A stretch of 64,000 bases of DNA from Girardinichthys multiradiatus (taxonomy: Eukaryota > Chordata > Actinopteri > Cyprinodontiformes > Goodeidae). The position numbers and the translations under genes were made by a program. Of this stretch, positions 1 through 11,774 are shown one piece after another (position 1 is the first letter of the stretch; the number at the start of each line of letters is the position of its first letter). Location: positions 52,145,886 through 52,209,885 of the forward strand of contig NC_061810.1 in NCBI RefSeq assembly GCF_021462225.1. The letters run 5' to 3'. Below the pieces are notes generated by a model. The model saw nothing but the letters and a program-made list of their open reading frames with translations. It was not told where the DNA came from and made no database searches.

Positions 1-1381
1 TGGTTGAGTTCACTGAACATTGTGTTTCAGCCCCAAACTGGACTCCACCTGTTGCAGCTCCTGGTTCTTAAAATGGGTTCCATTGTCAGTCTTTATCTTT
101 TCAGGAAACCCGTGTCTGGGAATGTAATGGTTAATGAGACATTTAACCACAGTTTTACTATCTTTCTTTTTGCTAGCCATGCTTCTGGCCATCTTGTGAA
201 AGCACCCACACACACCAGCAGATATCTGAAACCTCTGACTGCACCATGTCTGTATAGTCAATAATTATTTCCTTTCCTGATCTTGTGATTAAAGAAAATT
301 TTCCCTGCAACGGTGTCAAAGTTTTTTTTGGGTTGAATTGCCCACACAATGTACAGCATTTCACAGGGTGTTTCACCATGTCTGTCATAAAAGGATGCCA
401 CCACTCCTTCAGATTCTCCAGCATCTGTTTAATTCCAACGTATCCTACTCCATGTGCCTCAGAAAAAAGTTCCTGTTTAAGTCCAGGAGGGAACACCATC
501 CTACCATCTGGTCCTCTCCAACATCCTGACTGCTCTGTAGCTCCTCTCATCCTCCACATATTCTTCTCCTCAGGGGCTGCTCTGCTCTGTAGCTCCTCTA
601 CTCTCTCTATGGTCAACTGTTCTCTCACTTCCTCCTCTTCAGCCACCATCATCATCTGAGCAATATAACCTGCTGTTATCTCGGCAGAATGGTCAGCAGC
701 CCGATTCCTTCTTGCTACTTCTGAATCACTGCTGTCATGTCCTTTACATTTGATCACTGCTACTTTTGCTGGTAACAACAAGGCTTCTGCTAGCTCTTTC
801 ATTTCTGCTTCATGTTTTATAGGTTTTCCTCCAGCTGTTAAAAATCCTGCTCTCAACCACTGACAGAGTTCCAGATGAACGGCTCCTGCTGAGTAAGCTG
901 AGTCCGTGTACACGTTCACTTCCTGCCCCTCTGTCAGTCTGAGTGCAGCTATTACTGCCATAACTTCTGCTCTCTGTGCTGATTGGGGTCCTTCCAACCT
1001 TTTTGCTTCCACTGTTACCAGTCCTGATTCTGTCTGTTCCACTATAGCATAAGCAGCCTTCAGTCCTTCAGCATCATGCCTGAAACAACAACCATCTGTG
1101 AACAGCTGTCTCACCTGTGGTCCCTCAAGGGGGCTGGTTTCTAAATCTGGTCTTACCTTTTCTGTCCTGCTAACCAGCTCTTCACATTGATGTGGTTCCT
1201 TCTGTGTTATTCCATCCGCCATGTTGATTCCCTCGTGAGTGTAGGTTATGTTGGCTGCCTCGAGGATTTTGCTGAGCCTGTGTTGTCTCAGAGCTTTCAT
1301 GGTGAAACTTTGAGAGTTCACCACACTGTGAGTTGTTAAAACATTCAGAGGGTGTCCCATCACTGTTAGATAAATGTACAT
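1..1381 (-). mobile_element. Endogenous retrovirus-like pol fragment (RNase H + integrase)
   Basis: This is a reverse-transcribing element remnant whose 3' part runs off the left edge. A 402-codon frame (1381 to 173) begins in the RT connection region, runs through an RNase H domain (acidic residue in TDG near residue 96, then a YTDSAYS motif), and reaches the integrase zinc-binding region (WWHPF, then CTLCGQFN) and the first part of the catalytic core (IDYTDM). The second catalytic aspartate (KTDNGTHF) lies in another frame at 10-261, so a frameshift falls around 170-260. No RT catalytic core is found to the right, so the copy is 5'-truncated. A second, opposite-strand copy lies at about 4400-6600. 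The C-type ERV pol layout is seen; the precise genus is not determinable. It is not a host gene and looks inactive. Confidence 0.85.
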
Positions 1382-3070
1382 ACATTATTCAGTTTTCATT
1401 CTACATTACTCATTTACTATCTAGATGTGCTGTTTATATTACTGATTGAGAATGGTTGTTATCTCCTTATATGCATAGAGGAATATGATGTTGCAACATG
1501 AGCACAGGATGTGAGAACAGTCTGTTTTCACATAAAGATAAACTCCCTCAGCAGTTGAAACCTCATGTAACTAGGGCGTTCCTTATCCAATAAAAGCATG
1601 AAGAGCGGAGACTGTCTTCAGAGTGTGTTTGGAGGATTGTAACTGAGACAGTCTCCGGGACACTCTCCTTGCAAGTTAAAACAAACTAACTTCTCTGTGT
1701 CTTTCTTTGTGCAGATGTTGTAATGAGTGTTGGGGTTTAAACCTAACAATCACTAAGTGAGCTGTTTTTTGAATTAATTTTGCCAACCCTGCTGCATGTT
1801 GTGTGTATTGTGGGTGGCGTTTTTCCATGTTATCACACGACGTTAATAAAGTAAAAGAATGTCTGGAAAATGCTGTCAAAGTGAAGGGAAATACGTATAA
1901 CCAGGCGCGCAGTTAGACCTGGGCGGGCTTCTTGATAAAAGACAGTTAGAAATATTAAAAAGATGCAGCCACAAAATGGTATTGGACTTCACATTTTTAT
2001 TAAAAAACAATCAGCTTTTTAAATTGTGTTCCATATACTCACGTCCCGCTCCTCAATAACCTGACAATGAGGTAAAAGGAGAAGACAAAACTCGCGGCTC
2101 ATTTCAGAGCAACCGTGGAGCCAACCGAAGAGTGGAAGGCTGGTGTGTTCAGGAACAGGTGGAAGCAGAGCGGTATAACTCAGACGAAGATAGTGATAGA
2201 ACCTGAATGCTAACTCGAAATGAGCTAAAACATTTGTCAGAGAAATTCAGATTAAGTTCTTTTCTAAATACCTCAAAATGTGTCATTTGCTTCAACAAAA
2301 TGGTTTTTCTTCAGTCCTAAACTCTGTTTCTCCTTGTTCTTCGTTCAGCTTCTAACCAAAATAAACAGTACAATTATTGCAAACTTTTTTTTGCTCACAA
2401 TAATTTACATTCAGTCTAAAACCAGCCGAGAAAGAGAACTGGTCCAATATGTCCTATATTATTTTAATGTTAAATTACCTATAAATTGTCAGAGGGTGTG
2501 TTTAATAAGGGCAAATATGCATGAAATGTGGAGGACAAGGCAGAGAGAAATCAGAAGCGTTTAATGCAGCTGCTTGCGTGTCAAGGAACTAAACAGAGAC
2601 ACCGAGGTGTCGCCTTCACCACCGTACATCCACCCTAATAATCCGTTTACTGAGGCCATGGTTAGAAGAGTTAGATTATTAGCTGGTATAACTTTAGCAT
2701 TGGGAGATTTCAGATAACATTTGGGTCGCAGCACTACATGTAGTAATCTCTAGGTTATTGAGAGTGCAGCCCGCACCTCTCATCAATGCAACGCAACACC
2801 TTATTTTGCTGTGGCTGGAGGGATGGGAGACGCGCTGTGTGACATGTTCCCATCTAAAATTCAGACACCGTGCTTTAATTTTTCTGAGACGGGCGAACAC
2901 ATGTTGTTTCTTTATGAGGCGATAGACACTTGTATCAAACAGACAGTGACTTGATGGAGTTCAATATTTTAGACAAACTGTGATGGATGGAAGACCTGAA
3001 GGAAAACAATGTGAGGAAACCCAGATTTAGGAAGGTTTGGTCACGCAAGGTGGGACAGACATTTGGTACA
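1382..3070. other. Non-coding stretch, possible solo LTR
   Basis: No gene is recognised. A polyadenylation signal AATAAA at 1589-1594 is followed by a repeated AGACTGTCT/GAGACAGTCTCC element around 1609-1657 and a T-rich stretch. This resembles the R/U5 end of a fish retroviral LTR on plus, but no matching second LTR or primer-binding site is visible, so this is only a suggestion. The remainder (about 1900-3070) shows only short chance reading frames. Confidence 0.3.
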
Positions 3071-4399
3071 CCACATGCAGAACAAATTGGATAATGGCTC
3101 CTGTTACATCTCCGCCCACTTCAGCAGCTCGGGGGTGGTAAAACCTCCTAGCTCCTACCAATGTATATCAACTGGCTCCACCTATCCAGTGGGACTCACA
3201 CCCATATAGTCCTCGTGGCCGGGCCAGGGGTGGGCCGTTTGGAAAGAGGGCCGGACGAAGGAGTGGACAGGGAGGAGCTGGTTCCTCCTCCTACCTAGTA
3301 TGTGGGCAGACGGATCATGGACCGCAGCTGCCCTCAGCACTATGGGGCACGTCCAGAAGGAGCTCCTCCATCCTTGCATCAACCTCCTCTGACACAACAA
3401 GCTCGTCACCACACAATGCATCAATCATACCACAGTGACACACCCCACAGAGAGGTCCAGAAAATGGGAAAAAGGCAGAACCCATTATTCCAGTGGAATT
3501 AAAGGGACACATTGCTATTTCTTGTGAACACTGAAGCCACTTTTTCCACGTTGAACATTCCTCCATCCAATAAAATGTCTTCTCTGGTGGGGTGAAACAG
3601 ACTCTGGCTGTGTTTCTGTAGAGGAGCCTTGTGTGGACATTTATCAGGGATCCATTGAGCCTGAAACCCCTTCTAGTGCTGGGGTGAGGTCCAGTTTCCT
3701 TATCTGGAAACCCTGGATTCGGACCCTGGCTCCTTGCGGCCCAATACCTGCTCGGCCACGGGTGACTTTGTTTTATGGCAGAAATGAGAAAACAAACAGA
3801 TTGGTTTCAGGAACAGTTTGAGGAATATTTAGAAGGAAAATATGGACCATTTCCTCTAAAACATTTATGAAATGTCTGATGAAGCTGTATCTCACATATC
3901 TCTAACCTTGCACTCAAGTCATCAGACTAAAGAACAGGGAGGAGTTGTAACACAATTTACTGCTGTCTCAGTCCTTTCTGTCTCTGCCTCCACTAACATT
4001 TACTGTGTTGAAGTTATTGACTGCCGTTTTAGAACATCATCAGCTATCTAGATAACATGGCAGAGAATTAACTGATCACTCTCTGACTGAGACTGTTTAT
4101 CCAGTTGTCCACCATATGTCTTCCCCATTTGGCAAAACCAGTATCCACACTCTTCTGAAGGAAAGTTATAGGTAACTGCAAAATGGCTCACGATTTAAGA
4201 TAAATTAATAGCTCTGACAGCTGACTAGCTGAACACTACAGGGATGTCTTCTCATTCACTTATAGGACTCAGCAACTGAGAGACACCAGGTTGCCTTATG
4301 ATTTTGCCTGATCCCCGGGTCAAGTTCTCAAATCAGGTTCTCAAACAGCAGCTCCAGGACTGCATGTTGCCAGCGGAGGTGGTTTCTGATTACAGCCCG
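3071..4399 (+). other. Degraded ERV leader/gag-like stretch, no intact gene
   Basis: No coding frame longer than about 80 codons is convincing. AATAAA at 3569-3574 is followed within 40 bases by a GT-rich segment, which would fit an LTR 3' part preceding the ERV pol remnant downstream. Reading frames are broken throughout. The assignment to the ERV rests on position and on that one signal, so it is weak. Confidence 0.3.
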
Positions 4400-6941
4400 A
4401 ACAGCAACCGCGTGTATTGAAGCTACCAACTCTATTCTTTTACATCTTGCAAAAAAAGGTTTCGAAGTGAGTAAAATGAAAAACAGATTGAAGAATACAG
4501 GTTACTTTTTAGGAATAGTTATTTCAACAACAAGAACCCATATTTTTTCTGCACAAAAATCTGCCATTTTACATCATCCCAAACAAAGATTTGTTGTCAT
4601 TTTTGGGTTAGACTGCCAATAGCTGAAACTATGTCCCTGATCACACTGGTTTGACAGCACCACTGAGTCTTTTGGTAAAAAAAACAGCATTGAAAAAATC
4701 TTAATGCATCACTGAATTGGAACACAGACACGAGGAATCATTCATTAAGTTTAAACCGCTGCTGTATTTTGCTGCACAATCGCTCTTTCAGGATTACTGT
4801 CTGCCTTTTTATTTAGATGTTTCTGTAACAACAATGTTGTTGCAGAAAAAGGGGGATATAGAGGTGATTCAGTATGTTAGCTGTATGCTAGATAATATGG
4901 AAAAAGACATGTTGATATGAAACAATGGTTGAGAAGTGGATTTGTGACTGCAGCACAGAAGCCAATCAAACATGAAAATTAAAAGAGACTTATGGCTCGA
5001 GCCTTGTTGTTGCCTAAAAAGTAGCAGGTTATGCACGCACCTTCAATTTAGTAAGTGTTGAAGCTGAGACCTTTGAACATCTAAACTTGGAAAAAATCAA
5101 ACAACATCACAAAAGGGGTTCTCCACTTGAGGAACTTACTGTGTGGAAGAGAAAAGGCCCTGGTGATAAAAATTGTGATGTCACCAAACATGAGAGAACA
5201 CATTTCGGAAGAGGCACATGGAACATCACATGTAGGTATTTTGCAGGTGCCTATCAATCCAGAACAATAGTGGCACCCATATTTAAAAGATATGCTGAGA
5301 GAGAAGATCAGGAACTGTTCTATTTGCGGACAATTTAATCCAAAACCTACTGTACATCCATTTCCAGGTAAGTTTAAAAACTACACCCCACCTGGGAAGG
5401 AGATCATCATTGCCTACACAGACATGGTATCTACAGCAAGAACATATAGATACAGGTTGGTCTGTGTGGATGGATATTCAGGATGGCCTGAGGCATGGCC
5501 CACAAGAAAGGAAGACAGTAAGTATTTGGTAAAATGTTCAATTAATCATTATGTAACCCAATCTGTCCCTCTGTGCATCCGTAGCTTGTGGAAGACACTC
5601 CGTGAACTCTGCGTTGTGTTTTAGATGTAGGTGAGGTGTGTTTCCAGGCAGAAACAGAGGCAACAGACACAGGATTCTGCGTTGTGGCGAGACCTTGAAG
5701 CATTTATTTCCTCCAGTCACTCTTCTTTCACCTTACAGGCAGTAAAAGCAAACTGTGTTTAGCACGTTCAGTCGTTTAGAACAAAATAAAACAATAAAAT
5801 AAAGTAATTGTCTTCTTCAGTTCAACAGCATACAACAGACAATAGTATGCACCCACATTGCACTAACTGTACTTTGTAACAGTGGTTCTTCTAGCGTCAT
5901 CTTCACCGTCTTCAAATATCAAGCATAAACACTGCTCTAATATGTGTCTGTGTGATAACTTAAATCTTGTCAATAAAACAGTAGTTTGGTAAACATACAT
6001 TAACTCAGTTATTTAACCCTTCTAACATCCTAAATAATTAGCTGCATGAACAATATTAGTCACCTATTGGTGTATATTGTATTGTAGTACACAGCAGATG
6101 CAGCTTACCTTACAGGCAGTAAAAGCAAACTGTGTAGGATATAGTAGCTTTCGCGGCAAAACCTCAGAGCTACGGTGTCCCTACTAGGACAAACATCCCA
6201 GAACGGCTGCATTTCCAAAGAACACCCACAGAACAACAGCACCATCTGTTGGAATATTTATGTCACTATCTTACATCTACATTCCCAGACATGGCTTCCC
6301 GGAAAAGATAAGATCCGATAATGGAACTCATTTCAGGAGCAAAGATCTGCAACAGGTGGAGCAAATGTTTGGACTGAAACATGCTTTTGGTACAGTATAT
6401 CATCCTCAGTCACAGGGCAAGGTTGAAAGAATGAACCAAACATTGAAAACAAAATTGGCTAAAATCTGTGCACAGACCAAATTAATTTGGGTGAATGCTT
6501 TGCCAGTTGCTTTAATGTCTGTCAGGATGTCTGTTAATTAGTCCACAGGTTACACCCCACATGAACTACAGACTGGGACCAGCACAGTGGATACCAGGAC
6601 AAACAGGTGAATTTGCACAATTATCTTCTAACACGTTCTTTAATGAGTTGCAGACCCAAGCGGCAGAATTTTCCAGAGAACCTGAGGAAACAAGAGGCTC
6701 CCCTGTGGTACCAGGAATCAACTGGGTGTCAACTGGGATGACTCAAAGTCATCATCAAGCCAGGAACCCAGATTCACAGGCCCGTTCCAAGTCCTGGAAA
6801 GAACATCTCATGTCTGAGAGGAAAAGGAGACATCTGGTATCATTGGAGCCAGTCTGCACCAGCAGAGGAGCCTACAAAGTCACAGGCACCAGAGGCGTCA
6901 TAAAGGGGCATAATAAATCCCCTGGAGGCTCACCGGTGTGA
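4400..6941 (+). mobile_element. Second ERV-like pol copy (RT remnant + integrase), interrupted
   Basis: Broken frames read through the end of an RT domain (KGFEV near 4453, a FLGIV-type motif near 4510), the connection region (4717-4920), the integrase zinc and core region (CGQFNPKP near 5325, then YTDMV) and, after an insertion, the second core part (RSDNGTHF near 6305, then [15 protein letters not shown] with the third acidic residue). The family is the same as the minus-strand copy at the left edge: CGQFNP, NHY and PRHGFPEK blocks occur in both. Multiple stops show it is dead. Sequence to about 6941 is plausibly the integrase C-terminus and pol tail. Confidence 0.8.
5561..6277. mobile_element. 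Insertion of about 0.7 kb splitting the ERV integrase
   Basis: The sister ERV copy runs NHY directly into IPRHG, whereas here these blocks are separated by about 717 bases, so the borders come from comparing the two copies. The insert is AT-rich, has no convincing ORF, and contains a 28-base direct repeat at 5731-5758 and 6108-6135, 377 bases apart. The spacing could fit an LTR-like unit or a nonautonomous DNA element. I see no clear terminal inverted repeats, so the class is unresolved. Confidence 0.6.
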
Positions 6942-7368
6942 TCGCACTGAGCTGAAGAGGATTTATCCACTCCAGAGACTTTTTCTTTTGGTTTTCAAGA
7001 GGATTTATCCACTACAAGTAGTCATTCGATTCAACTAATCAACAGATAGATTCAAGATTGGAAATTGGAACATATGTGACTCTTGATTTTGATTGTGTGA
7101 TCATTGAATGTGGTGTCTTTTCTGTCAATTAATCTTTGGAGCATTGGGTATATGCTATTGTTGTTTTATGTACTTGATGTATGACTTTGAATCAACATTT
7201 CTTGAGTAAATCCCACAGTGTGTGAAGGTTATAAGCTCCTGGGTAAGTGGAATTGATCTGATCCAAAAATAAAAATGATGATGCATGGTTGGGATGTTAG
7301 TTTTAAATGGAAACATGGGGGAGGAGGTTTAATAATGACACTGGTGGGAATAATTGTGTACCTGACGT

Positions 7369-7719
7369 GTGATGTTTTCCACAGTGGTGAACACCCCTCC
7401 AGTCCCAATGACTGAAATATCGGATACATGCATTAAAAGATATGGAGGTATTGAATTAGATTATGGACTTGGCTCGGACACCACATTTCAGTTTGATCTC
7501 TGTTCTGTGTTTACATGTGAGGGCAGTGAGCTAGCCTGGACTAAATATAATGTGTATCTGAGTATCTATCAGAAAGGTGCGGTGGATGGTATGGAGAACA
7601 TCGGCATGTTGGCCCAGGGTTTTGTCATTTGGGACACTAAACAGAGACGAATACTGTCAGATAATCCATATGCAGAAACATTTCAGCATTTGGTGACCTT
7701 GGCTAGAGGACAAGCGTAG
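7369..7719 (+). pseudogene. Orphan ORF downstream of ERV pol, possibly env-derived
   Basis: An uninterrupted frame of about 116 codons lies 0.8 kb downstream of the ERV integrase on the same strand, where an env gene would be expected. It contains three cysteines and aromatic residues spaced like an extracellular domain, but no transmembrane segment or furin site. I do not recognise a specific env family. The call rests on position, and it may equally be a chance frame. Confidence 0.3.
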
Positions 7720-7858
7720 GGTAAATTGACAACTGGAGGTATTAATCCAATATTACTCAGCATTAGAAGAATACAGAGCAACCCCTACCACAACCCTAAT
7801 ATTACAGTAAGGCCACCTACTCTTAGATGTGGAAATATGAGTTCTGGATTTTATATGT

Positions 7859-9430
7859 GCAGGTCCTTCTCAAAATATTAGCATATTGTGATAAAGTTCA
7901 TTATTTTCCATAATGTCATGATGAAAATGTAACATTCATATATTTTAGATTCATTGCACACTAACTGAAATATTTCAGGTCTTTTATTGTCTTAATACGG
8001 ATGATTTTGGCATACAGTTCATGAAAACCCAAAATTCCTATCTCACAAAATTAGCATATTTCATCCGACCAATAAAAGAAAAGTGTTTTTAATACAAAAA
8101 ACGTCAACCTTCAAATAATCATGTACAGTTATGCACTCAATACTTGGTCGGGAATCCTTTTGCAGAAATGACTGCTTCAATGCGGCGTGGCATGGAGGCA
8201 ATCAGCCTGTGGCACTGCTGAGGTCTTATGGAGGCCCAGGATGCTTCGATAGCGGCCTTTAGCTCATCCAGAGTGTTGGGTCTTGAGTCTCTCAACGTTC
8301 TCTTCACAATATCCCACAGATTCTCTATGGGGTTCAGGTCAGGAGAGTTGGCAGGCCAATTGAGCACAGTGATACCATGGTCAGTAAACCATTTACCAGT
8401 GGTTTTGGCACTGTGAGCAGGTGCCAGGTCATGCTGAAAAATGAAATCTTCATCTCCATAAAGCTTTTCAGCAGATGGAAGCATGAAGTGCTCCAAAATC
8501 TCCTGATAGCTAGCTGCATTGACCCTGCCCTTGATAAAACACAGTGGACCAACACCAGCAGCTGACACGGCACTCCAGACCATCACTGACTGTGGGTACT
8601 TGACACTGGACTTCTGGCATTTTGGCATTTCCTTCTCCCCAGTCTTCCTCCAGACTCTGGCACCTTGATTTCCGAATGACATGCAGAATTTGCTTTCATC
8701 CGAAAAAAGTACTTTGGACCACTGAGCAACAGTCCAGTGCTGCTTCTCTGTAGCCCAGGTCTGGGGAATGCGGCACCTGTAGCCCATTTCCTGCACATGC
8801 ATGTGCACGGTGGCTCTGGATGTTTCTACTCCAGACTCAGTCCACTGCTTCCGCAGGTCCCCCGAGGTCTGGAATCGGCCCTTCTCCACAATCTTCCTCA
8901 GGGTCCGGTCACCTCTTCTCGTTGTGCAGCGTTTTCTGCCACACTTTTTCCTTCCCACAGACTTCCCACTGAGGTGCCTTGATACAGCACTCTGGGAACA
9001 GCCTATTCGTTCAGAAATTTCTTTCTGTGTCTTACCCTCTTGCTTGAGGGTGTCAATAGTGGCCTTCTGGACAGCAGTCAGGTCGGCAGTCTTACCCATG
9101 ATTGGGGTTTTGAGTGATGAACCAGGCTGGGAGTTTTAAAGGCCTCAGGAATCTTTTGCAGGTGTTTAGAGTTAACTCGTTGATTCAGATGATTAGGTTC
9201 ATAGCTCGTTTAGAGACCCTTTTAATGATATGCTAATTTTGTGAGATAGGAATTTTGGGTTTTCATGAGCTGTATGCCAAAATCATCCGTATTAAAACAA
9301 TAAAAGACTTGAAATATTTCAGTTAGTGTGCAATGAATCTAAAATATATGAATGTTAAATTTTCATCATGACATTATGGAAAATAATTAACTTTATCACA
9401 ATATGCTAATATTTTGAGAAGGACCTGTAT
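7859..9430 (-). mobile_element. Tc1-like DNA transposon with long terminal inverted repeats
   Basis: Terminal inverted repeats of roughly 210 bases flank one transposase gene. The left arm begins CAGGTCCTTCTCAAAATATT and the right arm ends with its reverse complement; the arms match with few mismatches, including the block around 8015-8065 against 9235-9285. This is the Tc1/mariner layout (cut-and-paste, TA target). Both arms being well preserved, together with an open transposase frame, suggests a comparatively recent insertion. It abuts an L2-like LINE tail on the right. The left flank is not L2-like, so it did not simply land inside an intact L2. Confidence 0.93.
8137..9099 (-). CDS. Tc1-like transposase, open but internally shortened
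   Basis: This 320-codon frame starts MGKTADLT and ends GFPTKY. It has two N-terminal helix-turn-helix DNA-binding regions (about residues 10-110, with a GRKK basic linker between them) and a DDE catalytic domain: first aspartate in FSDESKF, second in FQHDLAPAHS, and glutamate in NPIENLW with 34 residues between the last two (DD34E). The open frame and all three catalytic residues are seen directly. Fish Tc1 transposases are usually about 335-340 residues. Here the stretch joining CRIPQ to TWATEKQHW looks about 13-15 residues short, which may abolish activity. The start codon sits about 35 bases inside a long 5' region ending at the right inverted repeat. Confidence 0.92.
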   Translation of the reverse strand: MGKTADLTAVQKATIDTLKQEGKTQKEISERIGCSQSAVSRHLSGKSVGRKKCGRKRCTTRRGDRTLRKIVEKGRFQTSGDLRKQWTESGVETSRATVHMHVQEMGYRCRIPQTWATEKQHWTVAQWSKVLFSDESKFCMSFGNQGARVWRKTGEKEMPKCQKSSVKYPQSVMVWSAVSAAGVGPLCFIKGRVNAASYQEILEHFMLPSAEKLYGDEDFIFQHDLAPAHSAKTTGKWFTDHGITVLNWPANSPDLNPIENLWDIVKRTLRDSRPNTLDELKAAIEASWASIRPQQCHRLIASMPRRIEAVISAKGFPTKY

Positions 9431-9832
9431 AAAGCCCTTAATGATCTAGCTCCATCATACATCAGAGATCTGATTGGTCCATATGTTCCTAACAGAGCAC
9501 TTTGTTCTCAGACTGCAGGTTTACTGGTGGTTCCTAGAGTCTCTAGAAGTAGAATGGGAGGCAGATCCTTTAGTTATCAGGCTCCTCTCCTGTGGAACCA
9601 GCTCCCAGTTTTAGTCCGTGAGGCAGACACCCTGTCTACTTTTAAGGCTAGGCTTAAAACTTTCCTTTTTGATAAAGCTTATAGTTAGAGTGGCTTAGGT
9701 TATCCTGAACTATCTGTGTAGTTATGCTGCTATAGGCTTAGGCTGCTGGAGGACATAACGACCACTTTCACCCTCTTCGCTACATTCTCATACTACTCAC
9801 CAATTTTGCATTATTTGCTGTTATTTCAGCCT
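9431..9832 (+). mobile_element. L2-like LINE 3' end (copy A)
   Basis: This is the C-terminal coding tail of a fish L2/Maui-type reverse transcriptase followed by its 3' untranslated segment. The translated tail reads YVPNRALCSQTAG..., then SRSRMGGRSFSYQAPLLWNQLP, ending FDKAYS and stop near 9688. The same sequence recurs at 62679-63479. Copy A lacks a roughly 405-base segment present there (junction at about 9712). It ends exactly where the pum3 remnant starts. Confidence 0.75.
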
Positions 9833-10262
9833 ACCCAATCAATGCAGCAAGAAGCCCTCGCAGCTCCACAGACGTATGTGAGCTGCAGGAAGACTGAGGC
9901 GCTCACCGATCTCTGCTTGTCGGGTGCCAACAGGAAGATGTCCAGGAAGACTTTATGGACCACAGAATGCTTGATGACCTGTTCCCTGTCAGAGAGCAGC
10001 ATCAGAAATGAGTTAAATTCCCACAGCATCATGGTCCTGCTGCTTTTCAGTAGAGAAAACAAAATCCATGTTAATCTGCTTCGGCTCTCACTTCTGTGTC
10101 AGCGGTACGATGACCTGCTTCGTCTCATCCATGATGTTCTCCAGCTTCTCCGGGTTCTCCTTCACCACCTTCTCGATGGTGTTACGCTCCAACGACTGAA
10201 CGAAGAAGGAGCAGAGAGAAGATCGTTGGGAACAGCTGCAGCTCATCACTGAGCGCTGAGGA

Positions 10263-10290
<28 letters not shown>
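10263..10290. repeat. (TG)n dinucleotide microsatellite
   Basis: An uninterrupted run of about 14 TG units lies five bases outside the donor site of pum3 exon 7. On the gene strand it reads (CA)n. Confidence 0.95.
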
Positions 10291-10293
<3 letters not shown>

Positions 10294-11774
10294 ACCTTGC
10301 AGATGGCGTAGGTGGGCCCGTACAGCTCGTCGGTGATCATCAGCTTCTGAGCGAGCACGGCTTTGTCGTTGTAGGCGTACTCAACGATGGTCGAGGCGGT
10401 GGCGTGGCGGAGCATCTGACGAATGTGACTTTTGAACATCTGGATCACGGCGGCCACTGGCTCCTTGTTCCTGTACAGGAAGAACAACCAGAACATCAGG
10501 TCGGCTTTGGCTTTTTACTCTGCCGGAACCAGAGACGAGAGGAGACCGGTCTGACCCGACTCACCCATACATCAGCAGTTTCTTCACCACGTGCTTTTCA
10601 TACGGGTACTTGGACATGGTGAGGATGCCGTCTGCGAAGGACAGCAGACATGGACTGCAGATCAGTTATTTTATTCACAAAAACAGAACAGTGGTAAAAC
10701 ACTGCAGCAGGGCAGGGGAAATGCGCAGCGCCCACCTTTGAGCTCCTCAAACACCTCCCATCTCTGCTTCTGGTTTCCGAACTGGGTGAAACACCGAAGA
10801 ACTTGCACCGAGTCGTGAGGGACGCCATCTGCAGGCAGAGGCGCTCTCATGAGAACCCCATCATGAACCAAAGCAAAGAAGGAAAACCCAGGCTGAGACC
10901 CTAACCCTAACCTGCAGTGGGAAACTCAACGTTTCAACACATCTTAAACGTTACATTTCAAAGCTTTTCCAGAGTTACCAAACCTTTATCAGCAAATATG
11001 AAAGTTTACGTACACAAGCTGAGAATTAATTTACTGCAGATATTTCTATGCATACAGACTTTAAATATGGATGGATGGACAATCCCCGCCTGCATATCTT
11101 TTTTGGGACTCTTTTTTTTTTTTTCAGATATGGAAAATATTTTAATCAATTTCCAGACTTTTTCCAAGCTGTGCAGGAACCCTGTTTGCAGAAAACCAAA
11201 AAATAACAGACCTGTTTCATTTTCCCATGGATCAAACCATGAAGCTCCTTCATCAGTTTCTTCTTCTGCTCTTCGTCACATTTCTTCCTGTTGATCCAAA
11301 CATCATCCATCAGCCAGCACAACGACAAACAGCAGAACTTTTGCTTCCTGTATGAGGACACTTTAATGGCCAACAGGACATTTCTGCCAGAGGTACCCAG
11401 AACTTTTTTCAGCCCCTGACATCTTTTCAAACAGATAAAGATTATATCAGGTGTTAAACAGAACCTTAAAGTGTTCATCTTTGAATGTTTCTCCTGGCTG
11501 AAGTAAAAAAAGCGAGGCAGCCACATTTCTCTGACATTTTCCATAAACACTAATAACACCTGGACCGTATTTACTATTGCAGACAGGTTAACTAATCGCT
11601 TACCGCCACTTCCTCCTAAACTCTTACCCAACAAGAATAGACCTCAGAGGAATCAAAAAACCTTCGTGCCATCAATGACTCAGAGTAAATAAGTCTACCA
11701 AGAAATCAGCCTGCTACTGTAATAAAAACAGGATAAGAACATGACTGAAAAACGGATGCTTGTCTTTATTTTCA

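Noticed and set aside
3182..3566. Short frames on both strands near 3.2-3.6 kb
   Set aside because: No recognisable domain, mutually overlapping, and in a region with LTR-like signals; not supported as genes.
10266..10622. Plus-strand 118-codon frame across the TG repeat
   Set aside because: It is the antisense shadow of pum3 exons 6 and 7 and begins in a dinucleotide repeat.
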